From: Pseudomonadota bacterium
GTDB lineage: Bacteria; Desulfobacterota; Desulfobulbia; Desulfobulbales; Desulfocapsaceae
DNA length: 64,000 nt
Direction: 5' to 3'
Assembly: GCA_018821985.1 (NCBI GenBank)
Contig: JAHJKP010000026.1
Location: 124,001-188,000, forward strand
The translations under genes were made by a program, and so were the position numbers. Shown here piece after piece: positions 48,401 through 56,416 of the stretch; position 1 is the stretch's first letter; each line of letters opens with the position of its first letter. The notes beneath the pieces are model-generated. The model was given only the letters and a program-made list of their open reading frames with translations. It searched no databases and was not told the DNA's origin.

Positions 48401-48630
48401 ATCACCTGCTCCAGATAGGCATGACCATCCGTCCGGCTTCCGGCAAGGGCCACAAAGAGTGACCCATCCTGTATTTTCCTGGAATCAATCGTTACATCAG
48501 AGACCACTATTCCGGTCGGCAGTGTTTTACCCAAAAGTGAATAAGTGACAGAAGCCAGAAGTGCCTCAAGCAAATATCCCTTGCAGTTACCCTCTTCAAC
48601 AAACTGCTTTTTGAGTCTTGCACTATCCAT
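45484..48630 (-). CDS. murEF: Fused MurE-MurF ligase
   Basis: The 1048-residue protein joins two successive Mur ligases. Residues 1-~565 are MurE: DSRKIQDGSLFVAL, ATP loop GVTGTNGKTT (152-161), EVSSHAL, FTNLSRDHLDYH and DDNPRGES (466-473). The DNPR motif selects meso-diaminopimelate. Residues ~566-1048 are MurF: DSRKVVAGDIFVALAGERFDG, GITGSCGKTTVKE (675-687), EMGMNRPGEI, NVHAAHLEGL, DTYNANPASM and LGDMLELG. Both active sites look complete. There is no stop or frameshift between them. The ATG at 48630 was preferred over a TTG at 48669; neither has a strong Shine-Dalgarno. Confidence 0.95.
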   Translation of the reverse strand: MDSARLKKQFVEEGNCKGYLLEALLASVTYSLLGKTLPTGIVVSDVTIDSRKIQDGSLFVALAGSRTDGHAYLEQVMASGRTSAGAVSGASDTKPSFARGCAVLVVEEGRVRPEQFADCSQCVIVVADSHLAYAQIAANMYGQPAQGLTLVGVTGTNGKTTVSYLLESVLRQLGLAVGVIGTINYRYRDARGQDIEIPAPFTTPEPLLLQSLLRQMADAGVTHVIMEVSSHALVQRRLGDLQFDVVAFTNLSRDHLDYHQDMDDYFAAKALLFRDHLKKSGKAVITRIAGRDPEEEKRTQQLLDLCAAQGAQVWQCGGNGDIYPSSVQSGLDSTSITLHTSEDEIQITTSLVGDFNVANLLTVLGIGLALGVEVQALSMMLGQASGAPGRLQRIMAAEKERHFRPAVFVDYAHTPDALEKVLATLSRLPHRRLICVFGCGGDRDKGKRAIMGEIAGRCSDVVLVTDDNPRGESPQEIVGQIVSGVRLSDLEEREPSWLMASAGDEKGFLVLHDRAQAISLAIAAATVDDIVLIAGKGHERYQLGPDGTRFFDDSLEAKKGLTSWRLENLRLAAHGELIGERMGITSLGSMVTDSRKVVAGDIFVALAGERFDGHDFLKQVASAGAGCLVIRRETPLEARPAIPCLLVDDTLQALGDLAAYRRQVMKEVSGPLVVGITGSCGKTTVKEMTAAIFEQHWQGLNPVTQASFDQVLKTRGNFNNLIGLPLSLLPIHPGHRAAILEMGMNRPGEIDRLVRIADPDIACIVNVHAAHLEGLHSIEGVARAKEELFAGSGEDSTLVINLDDPHVRNCAEKYCQKKVFYAAAEEGMRHRPQVWASDLGNEGTSAQTFVLHIALETISATLHVPGVHNISNAVAAAAIAHAAGLGIGDIASGLAAFQPADKRMQIVKGKGDLYILNDTYNANPASMRAGLTTLAQQGKGRRVAILGDMLELGPTSAEAHREVGGYAAGQLIDYLALIGSFAAETATGARMAGMDSQRIRVFQEKKDAVAWIEELLAARQLQAGDWLLVKGSRGMHLEDVVEQLQDSL

Positions 48631-48731
48631 TAAAAATGGTTGAAAGATAAAATTTAGAACCTTAATCAATCACCAAACACGCGTGAATGAGATTTTCAGT
48701 TAAGAGTGCTTTGGAACAAAGCTTCTGTCAT

Positions 48732-50726
48732 TTATTTTCTCAAGGCACCCTTTATTCGTTCAATTTTATTTTTTATATTGCCTTCGCTCATGGGTTGACC
48801 TTTACCAGTTATATTCTTCTCTACTTGTTCTTTGTTCTTCAAGGTGAGCAGACACTCTTTCACTCCATCAAGTGATACCCCTGCAGCCGGGCTCTGAGCC
48901 ACAACACGTCCTGTCCCCTGGATCCACACCTTTACATTCTTGTCCTGCAACAAACGCAAGGCCCGCCTCAAACTCATACCGGAAAGGTCAGGCATAAGTG
49001 GATGATGCTGCTCAAGCATGGTTTCCAGCCCGACCGGAACTTTTTTCTCTTGTTCCTGCTGATAATTAATATCTTTCCTTTCAGACTTAGTCATCATATC
49101 AGAAAGATTTTTATGAACCTGCTGCAGTGCCACCATCGACGGCAGGGTCTTCCCAGCCGGCCCGACTAGATCAAACACATCTTTTGCTGAGGCAATGGAT
49201 GGCTCCAGGTAGGGCTGACGCACCATCACCATAAGAATCAGTTCCGGTTTGTCTGCCGGCAGCAAGGCAAACATCATTCTGGTTCTGAGATATTCGCCAT
49301 TTTTACCAACCGGCTGAAAAGAGAGTCCTTGAGCATCAACAAAAACTGAATCAAGCACCCCTTTATGCCCCTGGGCCTTAAACAATCTCCATGTTTCTGC
49401 TGTTGCCGGATGCGCTATCAGCCCACGTACTTCACCGCCCCCGTCCTCTCTGGCTCCTACGGCAGCAGGACTTCCTTGTCCATCACCTGGTGCAGAAGAT
49501 CTGAAAAAGTACTCGCGGGCACCGTTCCGCTCAAGGATGCGGTCAAGCACATGCGGCAAGACCTGATGGCCACCATTCAACAAAAAGTTCAAACCAAGAA
49601 GTATCTGCACGGGCGTTGCTTTCAGCGGCACGGTTCCCATTTCACTTTCCGGGGCAACAGCTTTTTTTTCAGTCCCGCCGACATCAGGATGAACATCCTG
49701 TGTTGAAAAATCAAGATCCGGCTCAGCAGTCAAGCCCAACCGTTGCCACAAACGAAGTTCACTTCCGCTGTCAACAGATCCTGCCGTTACACTCCAAGGG
49801 TAGATCTGCTTCTCCTGCTGCCAATCGGCCTGAAGCAAAGCCGATTCGTGAAAAAAACTCCTTATTTCACGAGGAATAACAACAGGTTCAAAGAGGATAT
49901 TGGCAAGATTCTGCTTCTTATATTGATAAAATAAATTCGGGTCGTAGGAGGGGAAATTTGCAGTGGCAACGATGGCACCCGTCTCTGTCTCCATGAGAAG
50001 AGCTACAATCTCCGCATCCTCATGCACCGCACCAAGCGCCGTCACGTATTTTTCAAGAAAATCCTGTATTTTCAGATCGATAGTCAAGACAAGATGTTGA
50101 CCACTGATACCGGTCTTATAATGGCCCGCCAAATCGATATGAGGAAAATCATCCCGACTGATACTGGCCTGATCAAGGAGACGATTATAATAATGCTCCA
50201 CACCGGCCAATCCCATATTCCGATCGGCAAAACCAATCACATGGGCGGCAATACTCTTATACGGATAATAACGAACTTGTTCCCGATGGAGAAAGACACC
50301 CGGAAGATGAAGATCCGCCACGGCCTTTTCTTCTTCCAGGCTGATATCTTTTGCCAACCAGATCCGCTGTGCATCCTTATCCAAAAGGGCCAGCAGCTCT
50401 TGCTCATTCATACCCAGAGCTGTGGCAAGCTGCCCGGCACTGCCATGCACATCTTCAAGCTCTCTGGGTCTTACATAGAGAGAAACCCGGTCAAGTGACA
50501 AGGCCAGTTCCTTGAAGCTCCTGTCATAAATCGTCCCGCGCCCATTTTTTTTCTTATCTGTCGCCTGCTCCTGCCCGGAAAACATCTTGCAGGCAAGGCC
50601 TGTAAGCTCCTGCCAATACAAAGCAGTACCAGTTACAACTCCTGCGACGACAACCAGGGCCATACCCAAAACCGCCAACCCGCTTCGTCCGCTCCTTTTT
50701 CCCCTCCGACGCGACTGGATGACCAT
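48732..50726 (-). CDS. ftsI: FtsI-like class B penicillin-binding protein lacking catalytic motifs
   Basis: This 664-residue protein has a basic N-terminus, one helix (17-39), a PBP-dimer domain (GRGTIYDRSFKELALS 62-77, YYPYKSIAAHVIGFADRNMG 153-172), HLVLTIDLKIQ (211-221), SYDPN (260-264) and LKATPVQILLGLNFLLNGG (368-386). These are FtsI landmarks, and dcw position agrees. Where EPGSTFK should hold the catalytic Ser and Lys, the sequence is EPVVIPR (280-286). No S-x-N follows, and KTGT is replaced by KNGE (475-478), with ~35 residues missing from the core. One PASTA domain (574-632) follows. It is very unlikely to be a transpeptidase; a structural divisome role is inferred. Confidence 0.85.
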   Translation of the reverse strand: MVIQSRRRGKRSGRSGLAVLGMALVVVAGVVTGTALYWQELTGLACKMFSGQEQATDKKKNGRGTIYDRSFKELALSLDRVSLYVRPRELEDVHGSAGQLATALGMNEQELLALLDKDAQRIWLAKDISLEEEKAVADLHLPGVFLHREQVRYYPYKSIAAHVIGFADRNMGLAGVEHYYNRLLDQASISRDDFPHIDLAGHYKTGISGQHLVLTIDLKIQDFLEKYVTALGAVHEDAEIVALLMETETGAIVATANFPSYDPNLFYQYKKQNLANILFEPVVIPREIRSFFHESALLQADWQQEKQIYPWSVTAGSVDSGSELRLWQRLGLTAEPDLDFSTQDVHPDVGGTEKKAVAPESEMGTVPLKATPVQILLGLNFLLNGGHQVLPHVLDRILERNGAREYFFRSSAPGDGQGSPAAVGAREDGGGEVRGLIAHPATAETWRLFKAQGHKGVLDSVFVDAQGLSFQPVGKNGEYLRTRMMFALLPADKPELILMVMVRQPYLEPSIASAKDVFDLVGPAGKTLPSMVALQQVHKNLSDMMTKSERKDINYQQEQEKKVPVGLETMLEQHHPLMPDLSGMSLRRALRLLQDKNVKVWIQGTGRVVAQSPAAGVSLDGVKECLLTLKNKEQVEKNITGKGQPMSEGNIKNKIERIKGALRK

Positions 50727-50843
50727 CTTAGTTTTAGTTAAACCCTTCTTTGCAAAGAATAATTTTGATCTTAAAATAAGAGGAAAGGCATAAGAATTCG
50801 CCAGAAAATAACCAGAAAAGTTCAGTTATCTTCTACTCACCCC

Positions 50844-51206
50844 CTAAAAACGGGTAACCTGCTCTTTTCCAGGGACATAGAGAGCGAGCTGACTTGCCGC
50901 TCTCTTATTGAGATACTCAGGGGAATAAAGACGGGCCCGCTCAGCCCTGAGCTTGATATGCTCATCCATAAGGAGATAACGACCTTGCTCTGCATCCTCA
51001 AGAGCTACGGCTATCCTGCCCGCAGAGGATGACAGCCAGAAATTCGCCAGAAGAAGTAACGGACAGAAAAAAAGCAGCACCTTGCCTACTGCCATCCACA
51101 ATATTTTCGGACCGAGCACACCAAGGGCCTTTTGCCGTAAGTGCTGACGCATTGACGATGGCATCATGGGACGGCTATATGTTTGGATAGATTGATTGAT
51201 AAACAT
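50844..51206 (-). CDS. ftsL: FtsL-like cell division protein
   Basis: This 120-residue bitopic protein has a basic cytoplasmic tail, one helix near residues 36-58 (GKVLLFFCPLLLLANFWL), then a periplasmic heptad-like coiled coil (AGRIAVALEDAEQGRYLL...HIKLRAERARL) and a short conserved end. Size, topology and position between rsmH and ftsI support FtsL, which with FtsB and FtsQ activates FtsWI; sequence alone would not. GGAGG lies eight bases before this ATG, so the longer frame to 51239 is rejected. Confidence 0.8.
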   Translation of the reverse strand: MFINQSIQTYSRPMMPSSMRQHLRQKALGVLGPKILWMAVGKVLLFFCPLLLLANFWLSSSAGRIAVALEDAEQGRYLLMDEHIKLRAERARLYSPEYLNKRAASQLALYVPGKEQVTRF

Positions 51207-51264
51207 AGTACGCTCCTCCGTTGATTTCTCAAAAAACATTACGATTACGATCAGGCTCAGACTA

Positions 51265-52164
51265 TCATTTCCTGACCGCCACTCTCAATCGTGCACTACG
51301 CGCCCTGTAATTTGTCGCAATCTCAGCTGCTGTTGGCATTACAGGCTTGGAGGTAAGGATCTCCATATCGCCCTGTTCTCTAAATTTTCGTTTCACCAGC
51401 CGATCTTCCAGAGAGTGAAAGGAAATCACACAAAACCTTGCCCCGGATCGAAGCAGTGACGGAGCATCATCAAGAATTCGGGCCAGATTTTCCAACTCAC
51501 CATTCACCGCGATTCGCAGGGCCTGAAACACCTTGGTGGCCACATGAATCTTATCGGGATGAAAACGCCGGGGGATTGCCCTGGCCACAACAGCGGCCAG
51601 TTGCCCAGAGCTTACGATCTTCTCTGGAAACCGGGACCGTACAATTTCTCTGGCAATGGGTCTGGCCTGCTTTTCATCACCATAATAAAAAAAGATGTCT
51701 GCCAGTTCTTCTTCAGTACACGTTGCAAGCAGCGATGCTGCCGTCACTTCCCGCCTGGTATCCATCCGCATATCAAGGGGTTCATCATGCCGAAAGCTGA
51801 AACCACGGCCGCCTACATCCAGTTGCAGTGAAGAAAGGCCTATATCAATGAGGATGCCATCCACCTGCTCTACTCCGAGCTCTGCCAGCCCGGCACCGAT
51901 CTCGGCAAAATTACGTCTGACAATGGTCAGGCGGTCGCCAAAAGGCTGCAATCTGACCCGACTCCTGGCAATTGCCTCCTCATCCCATTCAAAAGCAATG
52001 ACCCGGCCATCAGGTGCTGAGTGGCGTAAAATTGCCTCGCAGTGGCCGCCAAGACCTAACGTGCCATCCACATATAATCCGCCTGAACGGGGAGCGAGAT
52101 AATGGAGTACCTCGACGGGCAGTACCGAACAATGGACAGCTTTTTCCTGCCCCTCGGGCTCCAT
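51265..52164 (-). CDS. rsmH: 16S rRNA m4C1402 methyltransferase RsmH
   Basis: This 299-residue SAM-dependent enzyme N4-methylates C1402 of 16S rRNA. Motifs include VDGTLGLGGHCEAIL (SAM site), VIAFEWDEEAI, GILIDIGLSSLQLD, GRGFSFRHDEPLDMRMD, FQALRIAVNGEL and VISFHSLEDRLVKRKF. Its ATG overlaps the mraZ stop (TGATG), the usual mraZ-rsmH arrangement. The length is typical. Confidence 0.97.
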   Translation of the reverse strand: MEPEGQEKAVHCSVLPVEVLHYLAPRSGGLYVDGTLGLGGHCEAILRHSAPDGRVIAFEWDEEAIARSRVRLQPFGDRLTIVRRNFAEIGAGLAELGVEQVDGILIDIGLSSLQLDVGGRGFSFRHDEPLDMRMDTRREVTAASLLATCTEEELADIFFYYGDEKQARPIAREIVRSRFPEKIVSSGQLAAVVARAIPRRFHPDKIHVATKVFQALRIAVNGELENLARILDDAPSLLRSGARFCVISFHSLEDRLVKRKFREQGDMEILTSKPVMPTAAEIATNYRARSARLRVAVRK

Positions 52165-52634
52165 CAGAAAATACCCAATTTGGCTAGGCTCTCCGTATAA
52201 TCACCAAAGTTCTCCCGAGTGGCCTGATTTTCGATCTCCCAGGCCTCTTTATCCCAGATCTCAACATAGTCGAGCATCCCGGTCAGAACCACATCCTTGA
52301 CTATTCCGACCTCAGTACGCAGCGAGGGAGGAAGCAACACTCGACCCTGCTTGTCAGGTTGACAGGGAGTGACCCCGGAGACCACCAGACGGATAAAACC
52401 GGTCAGACCAGGCTGTTCACGGCCATTGGTCAACAACTTATTTTCCAGAATCTCCCACTGAGAGACAGGGAAGACGCGAAGATGGGCGCCCCAGCTGGTC
52501 ACCATCAGCTCCTCGCTATCATACTGCGCAAGGACATCCCTGAATCTACTGGGGACATTCAATCGTCCTTTGATATCGAGCGCGTGTTCTGACCTGCCGC
52601 GAAATCTGCTGGTTGTTAAGTTGCTGTTTCCCAT
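52164..52634 (-). CDS. mraZ: Transcriptional regulator MraZ
   Basis: The 156-residue protein contains two AbrB-like MraZ repeats: FRGRSEHALDIKGRLNVPSRFRD (~9-31) and VTPCQPDKQGRVLLPPSLR (~91-109), each with the D-x-x-GR-(L/V)-x-(V/L)-P core. MraZ represses its own dcw promoter by binding tandem GTGG-type repeats, and such repeats lie just upstream of this gene. It is the first gene of the cluster. Confidence 0.95.
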   Translation of the reverse strand: MGNSNLTTSRFRGRSEHALDIKGRLNVPSRFRDVLAQYDSEELMVTSWGAHLRVFPVSQWEILENKLLTNGREQPGLTGFIRLVVSGVTPCQPDKQGRVLLPPSLRTEVGIVKDVVLTGMLDYVEIWDKEAWEIENQATRENFGDYTESLAKLGIF

Positions 52635-52643
52635 GGCCTCCCG

Positions 52644-52688
52644 CCACCCTTTTCCACCCCACTCCCTTCTTCACCACTTTACACCACT
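52644..52688 (-). promoter_or_regulatory. MraZ operator candidate: GTGG repeats
   Basis: On the minus strand GTGG begins at 52688, 52677, 52657 and 52647, with AGGG at 52667. The spacing is therefore 11, 10, 10 and 10 bases, one helical turn each. Known MraZ sites are tandem short G-rich repeats at about this spacing. They lie between the promoter and the mraZ ATG. Confidence 0.6.
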
Positions 52689-52698
52689 ATTTACCCTT

Positions 52699-52726
52699 TT
52701 ATAGCAGGAGGAACCCACTTGTCAAG
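52699..52726 (-). promoter_or_regulatory. Sigma-70-type promoter of the dcw cluster
   Basis: TTGACA (52721-52726) and TATAAA (52699-52704) are separated by 16 bases, a near-consensus pair about 65 bases upstream of the mraZ start. It is the clearest promoter in the window. Confidence 0.7.
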
Positions 52727-53193
52727 ATCTTTCCCGAATTTTATAAAAAACTATTAGCATCAGATACTTAAAGACATAAACACTACGGAGTGTACAGCGA
52801 TGGAAGAAAATACGCAACAGAAGACACAACTGAAGGCACGACAAAATAGTCATTCAGCAAACAATTTCATAACAGCTTGCCCTGCAGACAAACCATCATA
52901 ATGAAATCATTACTTAAATATTACAGATACTTTTTTGAATCAACAGAAGGATACAGGAAAAAAAATTGAAAAAAACGATGAGATTCACAAAGATGATCAG
53001 AGGCAAAGTAAGCACATCAAATAATAATAAAAAATGGCGAATTTACCGCCAGAAAGGACACAGTTACCTTTCGTTGTAACTATATTCATTTCCGATCGGG
53101 AATAGGTGGGGAGAAGTGGGGATTTTCCACCCCCTCCCCCAACTCTACCAAAGGAGCCAGGGAGAAAAAAGTTTAGCCCACCGAAGTATCAGC
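52727..53193. other. Spacer between the FapA-like gene and the dcw promoter, with a second G-rich repeat
   Basis: These 467 bases are A/T-rich. Two very short plus-strand frames (33 and 37 codons) are not convincing. On the plus strand GTGGGGAGAA and GTGGGGATTT form a tandem 10-base repeat (53106-53125) that resembles an MraZ box. A T-rich stretch shortly after the FapA-like stop is not preceded by a clear stem. Confidence 0.4.
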
Positions 53194-55026
53194 TTAAAGG
53201 CGATTCGCTATCCTCGTAACAAGCTGCCCTTCTTGCAGTTGGAAGGCCGGCGAGGTCATCTCGTCACTCAATTTCATTTTTTGATTGCCAATGGAAAGCG
53301 TTACACCGGGAAAGGCTGTCTCATAAATTTTTATCCGGGCTTCTTCCGGAGGAGGGCCTATCTGTGCCAATAGGTCTTCGCGCCCGGCTAAGAGTGTCTT
53401 ATAGATCTTTGCTTTCGTCCCAATATACTGGGCACGGATGGCCAGACCTTTGCGGCTGCTGCCACTTGCAGCCTCAACCATGGCCTTGATTTTAGCGACC
53501 TCAATACGGGAGAGGCCGAAGAAATCCAGAAGATTCTTTATATGTAAATTACATTTTTCGATCTCAAGCTGCAGCCGGTCAAGCTTCTCCGCCTGATCAG
53601 GAGTGAGGCCGACAAGCAGATCGGTCGATATCCAGGCAGGCGTACCGGCAAAAGACATGCTCATCTCCTTATAGGCACAGTTTCGCCCGCCGGCAAGAGT
53701 ACCTCCTCGTCTGCTGCCCCCGTTTCGCACCTCTATGGCGCCCCCGGCCAGTAGCGTAGCGTGATAGGCATAATCTCCCAAGACGATATCTCCGCCGGAT
53801 ATGACTTTGGCTTCATAGACAAACTGAGCCCTGACATTTCCTCCGGCCTTGACAAGCGTACGGTTTCCTGCAATACCGCGAGCAATAATAATGTTCGAAT
53901 CGGAAATAATTTCAGTTCCATTTTCAACGGATTCAGTAATGGTGATATCCCCGCTTGCCTTCACCGTAAAACCCTGGGAAATTGGCCCCTTGATACAGAC
54001 CTCACCCACAAAATCTATATTCCCTGTTTGATAGTTGACCCCAGCTTCCAGGACAAGTATCTGGACCACGGAAAGCCTGTTGTCCTTAAGACGCAAAGCG
54101 CCGTTGACAGTTGCGTAAAATAAGTCAACAGTTTCCTTTGTCTCCTGCCTGACATTTTGTCCCGCAACTATTTTTTTCTTCTCTTCTCCGTCTCTTGCCA
54201 CCAAAATTTGCCCAAAGATATCGCGACCGGCAACCCCTTTTGTCGCTGGCCGGACCACGGCCACCATCTGATCGCTTGCAACATTGGTCACGAAATTAAC
54301 CTGGTGAAAATCAAGGGAGCCATCCGGCAGTTCCTCACCAATATTACGCTCCAGATTGACGAGGATCTCGATTCTGGCATCCTCTCCATTGTGAGGAGAA
54401 ACGCCGTGGGCAATGGCCACCATGCCTGGAGACTGGATATCGGAGTTTATGGCATTCAAAACCTCTGCAATCAGCTTTTCTCGCAGCTCTGCCTGAATGT
54501 TAAGCTCTTTCAGCCAAGGATGAAGCATGGCCCTGGTGACCTGAAGGGGTTGTTCGGAAAGGAGCAGCCAATACAAGGTCAGTTTGTCAGCGTCGACCCA
54601 GAGTGGTGAGAGAACTGATAATTGATTTTCGTGAAGATACAGGTAGCCATAGCGTTCAGCAATGAATGCCCCTGTTTCCGTCCTGCGGATATGTGACCCC
54701 GCCTGCACTGCCGCGAGGGTGGTGGAATTATTATTGTTGTCGGGAGGTAGCAGAGACTCACCGGAGATAACTGCTCGGGCTCGGGTCTGGAGGATGTCTT
54801 CGTGCTTAATGACAGGGGAATCCAATAATGCCTTGAGGGGTGGCGATGTTTCCCGGGTGCTTGCCAACCAGTTCGGCGGTCCATGCTGATCATTATTATG
54901 CAAATCTTCCTGGTCCCTGGGTTGCCTGTCGTCAAGCATGTCAAACTCTTCCAGGAAGGAGTCGATATTCTCGAGATCCTGCTCTGAGAGCTCTTTTACC
55001 TTCTTCTGCTCTTGATTATCACCCAC
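53194..55026 (-). CDS. FapA-family (DUF342) protein
   Basis: This 610-residue soluble protein has a central glycine-rich right-handed beta-helix of DUF342 type (NIDFVGEVCIKGPISQGF, VKASGDITITESVENG, GGNVRAQFVYEA, SGGDIVLGDYAYH, AGGAIEVRNGGSRRGG). A C-terminal coiled coil (AEKLDRLQLEIEKCNLHIKNL) and an acidic N-terminus flank it. In Vibrio, FapA affects polar flagellar assembly; elsewhere it is uncharacterised. The first ~130 residues are not recognised. It follows the REC-GAF regulator by 12 bases and is surely in its operon, suggesting that surface or flagellar output is under two-component control. Confidence 0.85.
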   Translation of the reverse strand: MGDNQEQKKVKELSEQDLENIDSFLEEFDMLDDRQPRDQEDLHNNDQHGPPNWLASTRETSPPLKALLDSPVIKHEDILQTRARAVISGESLLPPDNNNNSTTLAAVQAGSHIRRTETGAFIAERYGYLYLHENQLSVLSPLWVDADKLTLYWLLLSEQPLQVTRAMLHPWLKELNIQAELREKLIAEVLNAINSDIQSPGMVAIAHGVSPHNGEDARIEILVNLERNIGEELPDGSLDFHQVNFVTNVASDQMVAVVRPATKGVAGRDIFGQILVARDGEEKKKIVAGQNVRQETKETVDLFYATVNGALRLKDNRLSVVQILVLEAGVNYQTGNIDFVGEVCIKGPISQGFTVKASGDITITESVENGTEIISDSNIIIARGIAGNRTLVKAGGNVRAQFVYEAKVISGGDIVLGDYAYHATLLAGGAIEVRNGGSRRGGTLAGGRNCAYKEMSMSFAGTPAWISTDLLVGLTPDQAEKLDRLQLEIEKCNLHIKNLLDFFGLSRIEVAKIKAMVEAASGSSRKGLAIRAQYIGTKAKIYKTLLAGREDLLAQIGPPPEEARIKIYETAFPGVTLSIGNQKMKLSDEMTSPAFQLQEGQLVTRIANRL

Positions 55027-55038
55027 CGCTTCTTGCTC

Positions 55039-56037
55039 CTAGAGATTCAGAAGTTCATCCAGATTGACCCGGTCTTCCAGGAGATCATCGGAAATCCTGG
55101 CCATGCGAAGGACCATGGCAACTTCATGACCCATTCTCCAAAGGATATTGAGGGTCTCGTCATCCTCCGTACCATGAGCCGGGCCACTTACCAGGATGAC
55201 CCCTGCAATTTCTTCCCGGTGAAGAATGGGAATGGCTGCCTGGCCACTCTCGTTTTTTTGGATTTTTTTCTCGCGCAAAGCAATGCTTGTCAATTCTTTC
55301 TGCTCGTTTTTTGCAATCAGGTCGTCAATGGCAGCAGGATTGTCGGATGAAAGATTAAGGGTTGAGACCTTTTCAAGGCTCTTTCCTGAAGCATCAGAGA
55401 CATACAATATCAGCTGCTGCCTATCGACTGCTTCAGCCAGGGTCTGCAGGATTTCACCATAGGTATCGTCGAGTGATCGTCCCTGCAGCTGGAGTCGGGC
55501 AAGCCGATCCCTTCCTTCCAGTTCTTTCACCTGCTGCTTGAGCCTCAGATTGGCCTTGCGCAGCTCATGGGTCTGGGCCTCCACCTTCTGTTCAAGCTCT
55601 TGTTGATAGGAGATGTTTTCATCAAAAAGATGTTTGGTGTAAAGGGCATTCTTGACCCGCAGTGTCGTTTCTTCAAAATCGACAGGTTTAGATAAAAAAT
55701 CATCGGCTCCGGCCTTGATCCCGGTCAAGCGGTCTGCACGCTCAGTCAACATTGTTATCATGAGGATAGGGATATGCGCCGTATCCGGAGAGCCCTTCAG
55801 GCGGCGGCACACCTCAAAGCCGTCCATCTTGGGCATCATCACATCAAGCAGAATGACATCCGGCTGATTTTCCCGTACCCGCTCCAAGGCCTGTTCGCCA
55901 TCACCTGCCTCATCTGTCTGGTATCCCTGAGACTGCATTAAGACTTTGAGGAGTTTACGGTTTTTCTCTTCATCGTCCACAATCAGGATATTCCCCGACA
56001 TCTTCACTGTTGATGATATGTGTAACTCCTTTTCCAT
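55039..56037 (-). CDS. Response regulator with REC, coiled coil and GAF-like domain
   Basis: In this 332-residue soluble protein, residues ~14-130 are a receiver with ILIVDDEEKNRK, phospho-Asp in VILLDVMMPKMDGFE, and the Lys of FLSKPVDFEE. A coiled coil (YQQELEQKVEAQTHELRKANLRLKQQ) follows to ~175. The last ~150 residues read like a degenerate GAF domain. There is no DNA-binding or enzymatic output, so signalling is by protein contact. GGAG is seven bases before the ATG. It is cotranscribed with the FapA-like gene and divergent from the hybrid kinase. Confidence 0.88.
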   Translation of the reverse strand: MEKELHISSTVKMSGNILIVDDEEKNRKLLKVLMQSQGYQTDEAGDGEQALERVRENQPDVILLDVMMPKMDGFEVCRRLKGSPDTAHIPILMITMLTERADRLTGIKAGADDFLSKPVDFEETTLRVKNALYTKHLFDENISYQQELEQKVEAQTHELRKANLRLKQQVKELEGRDRLARLQLQGRSLDDTYGEILQTLAEAVDRQQLILYVSDASGKSLEKVSTLNLSSDNPAAIDDLIAKNEQKELTSIALREKKIQKNESGQAAIPILHREEIAGVILVSGPAHGTEDDETLNILWRMGHEVAMVLRMARISDDLLEDRVNLDELLNL

Positions 56038-56416
56038 GGTGAGCTCCGCATCCGGATAGAACCGAAAATGAAAATAGTAAGATTGAGACAGTCGACCTGA
56101 GAGTTGCTGCCTCGGTAAAAAGGTTAGTAGAGTATCAACACATAACAGAGTGGGAAAAATTTACCTTAAAAAAAATAGCACAAATTCTTCCGGATGACAA
56201 TTCGTTGTCACGGCAAGTGACACATGCCAGCCTGCAACCGAATGCGTCTTCTTGACTGACAGCAGATGGAATTAAATTGACCCCTGCTATGGATTTAACA
56301 AGGTCGATCTGCTACTATTCTTATCGATTAAATAGTTGAATATTGGCTTCTTAACGTTCTCTGGTATTGCCAGCATCCGGAAAAAGATAACAATAAGAGA
56401 GAAGAAGGGAATCTCC
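56038..56416. promoter_or_regulatory. Divergent promoter region with TGACA half-sites
   Basis: This 379-base spacer between the REC-GAF gene and the hybrid kinase gene contains TGACA (56195-56199), TGTCA (56206-56210) and TGACA (56218-56222). The first two extend to TGACAA-TTCG-TTGTCA, which can fold as a UUCG-capped hairpin; the middle element could pair with either neighbour. No ORF is convincing. Confidence 0.35.

Noticed and set aside
52800-52901. 33-codon plus-strand ORF upstream of mraZ
   Set aside because: It has a weak Shine-Dalgarno, low-complexity Gln/Lys/Asn composition and no recognisable homologue; a similar 37-codon TTG-start frame at 52966-53079 is no better.
53110-53150. Possible G-quadruplex on the minus strand
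   Set aside because: Only two long G-runs are close together; four are needed for a confident call.
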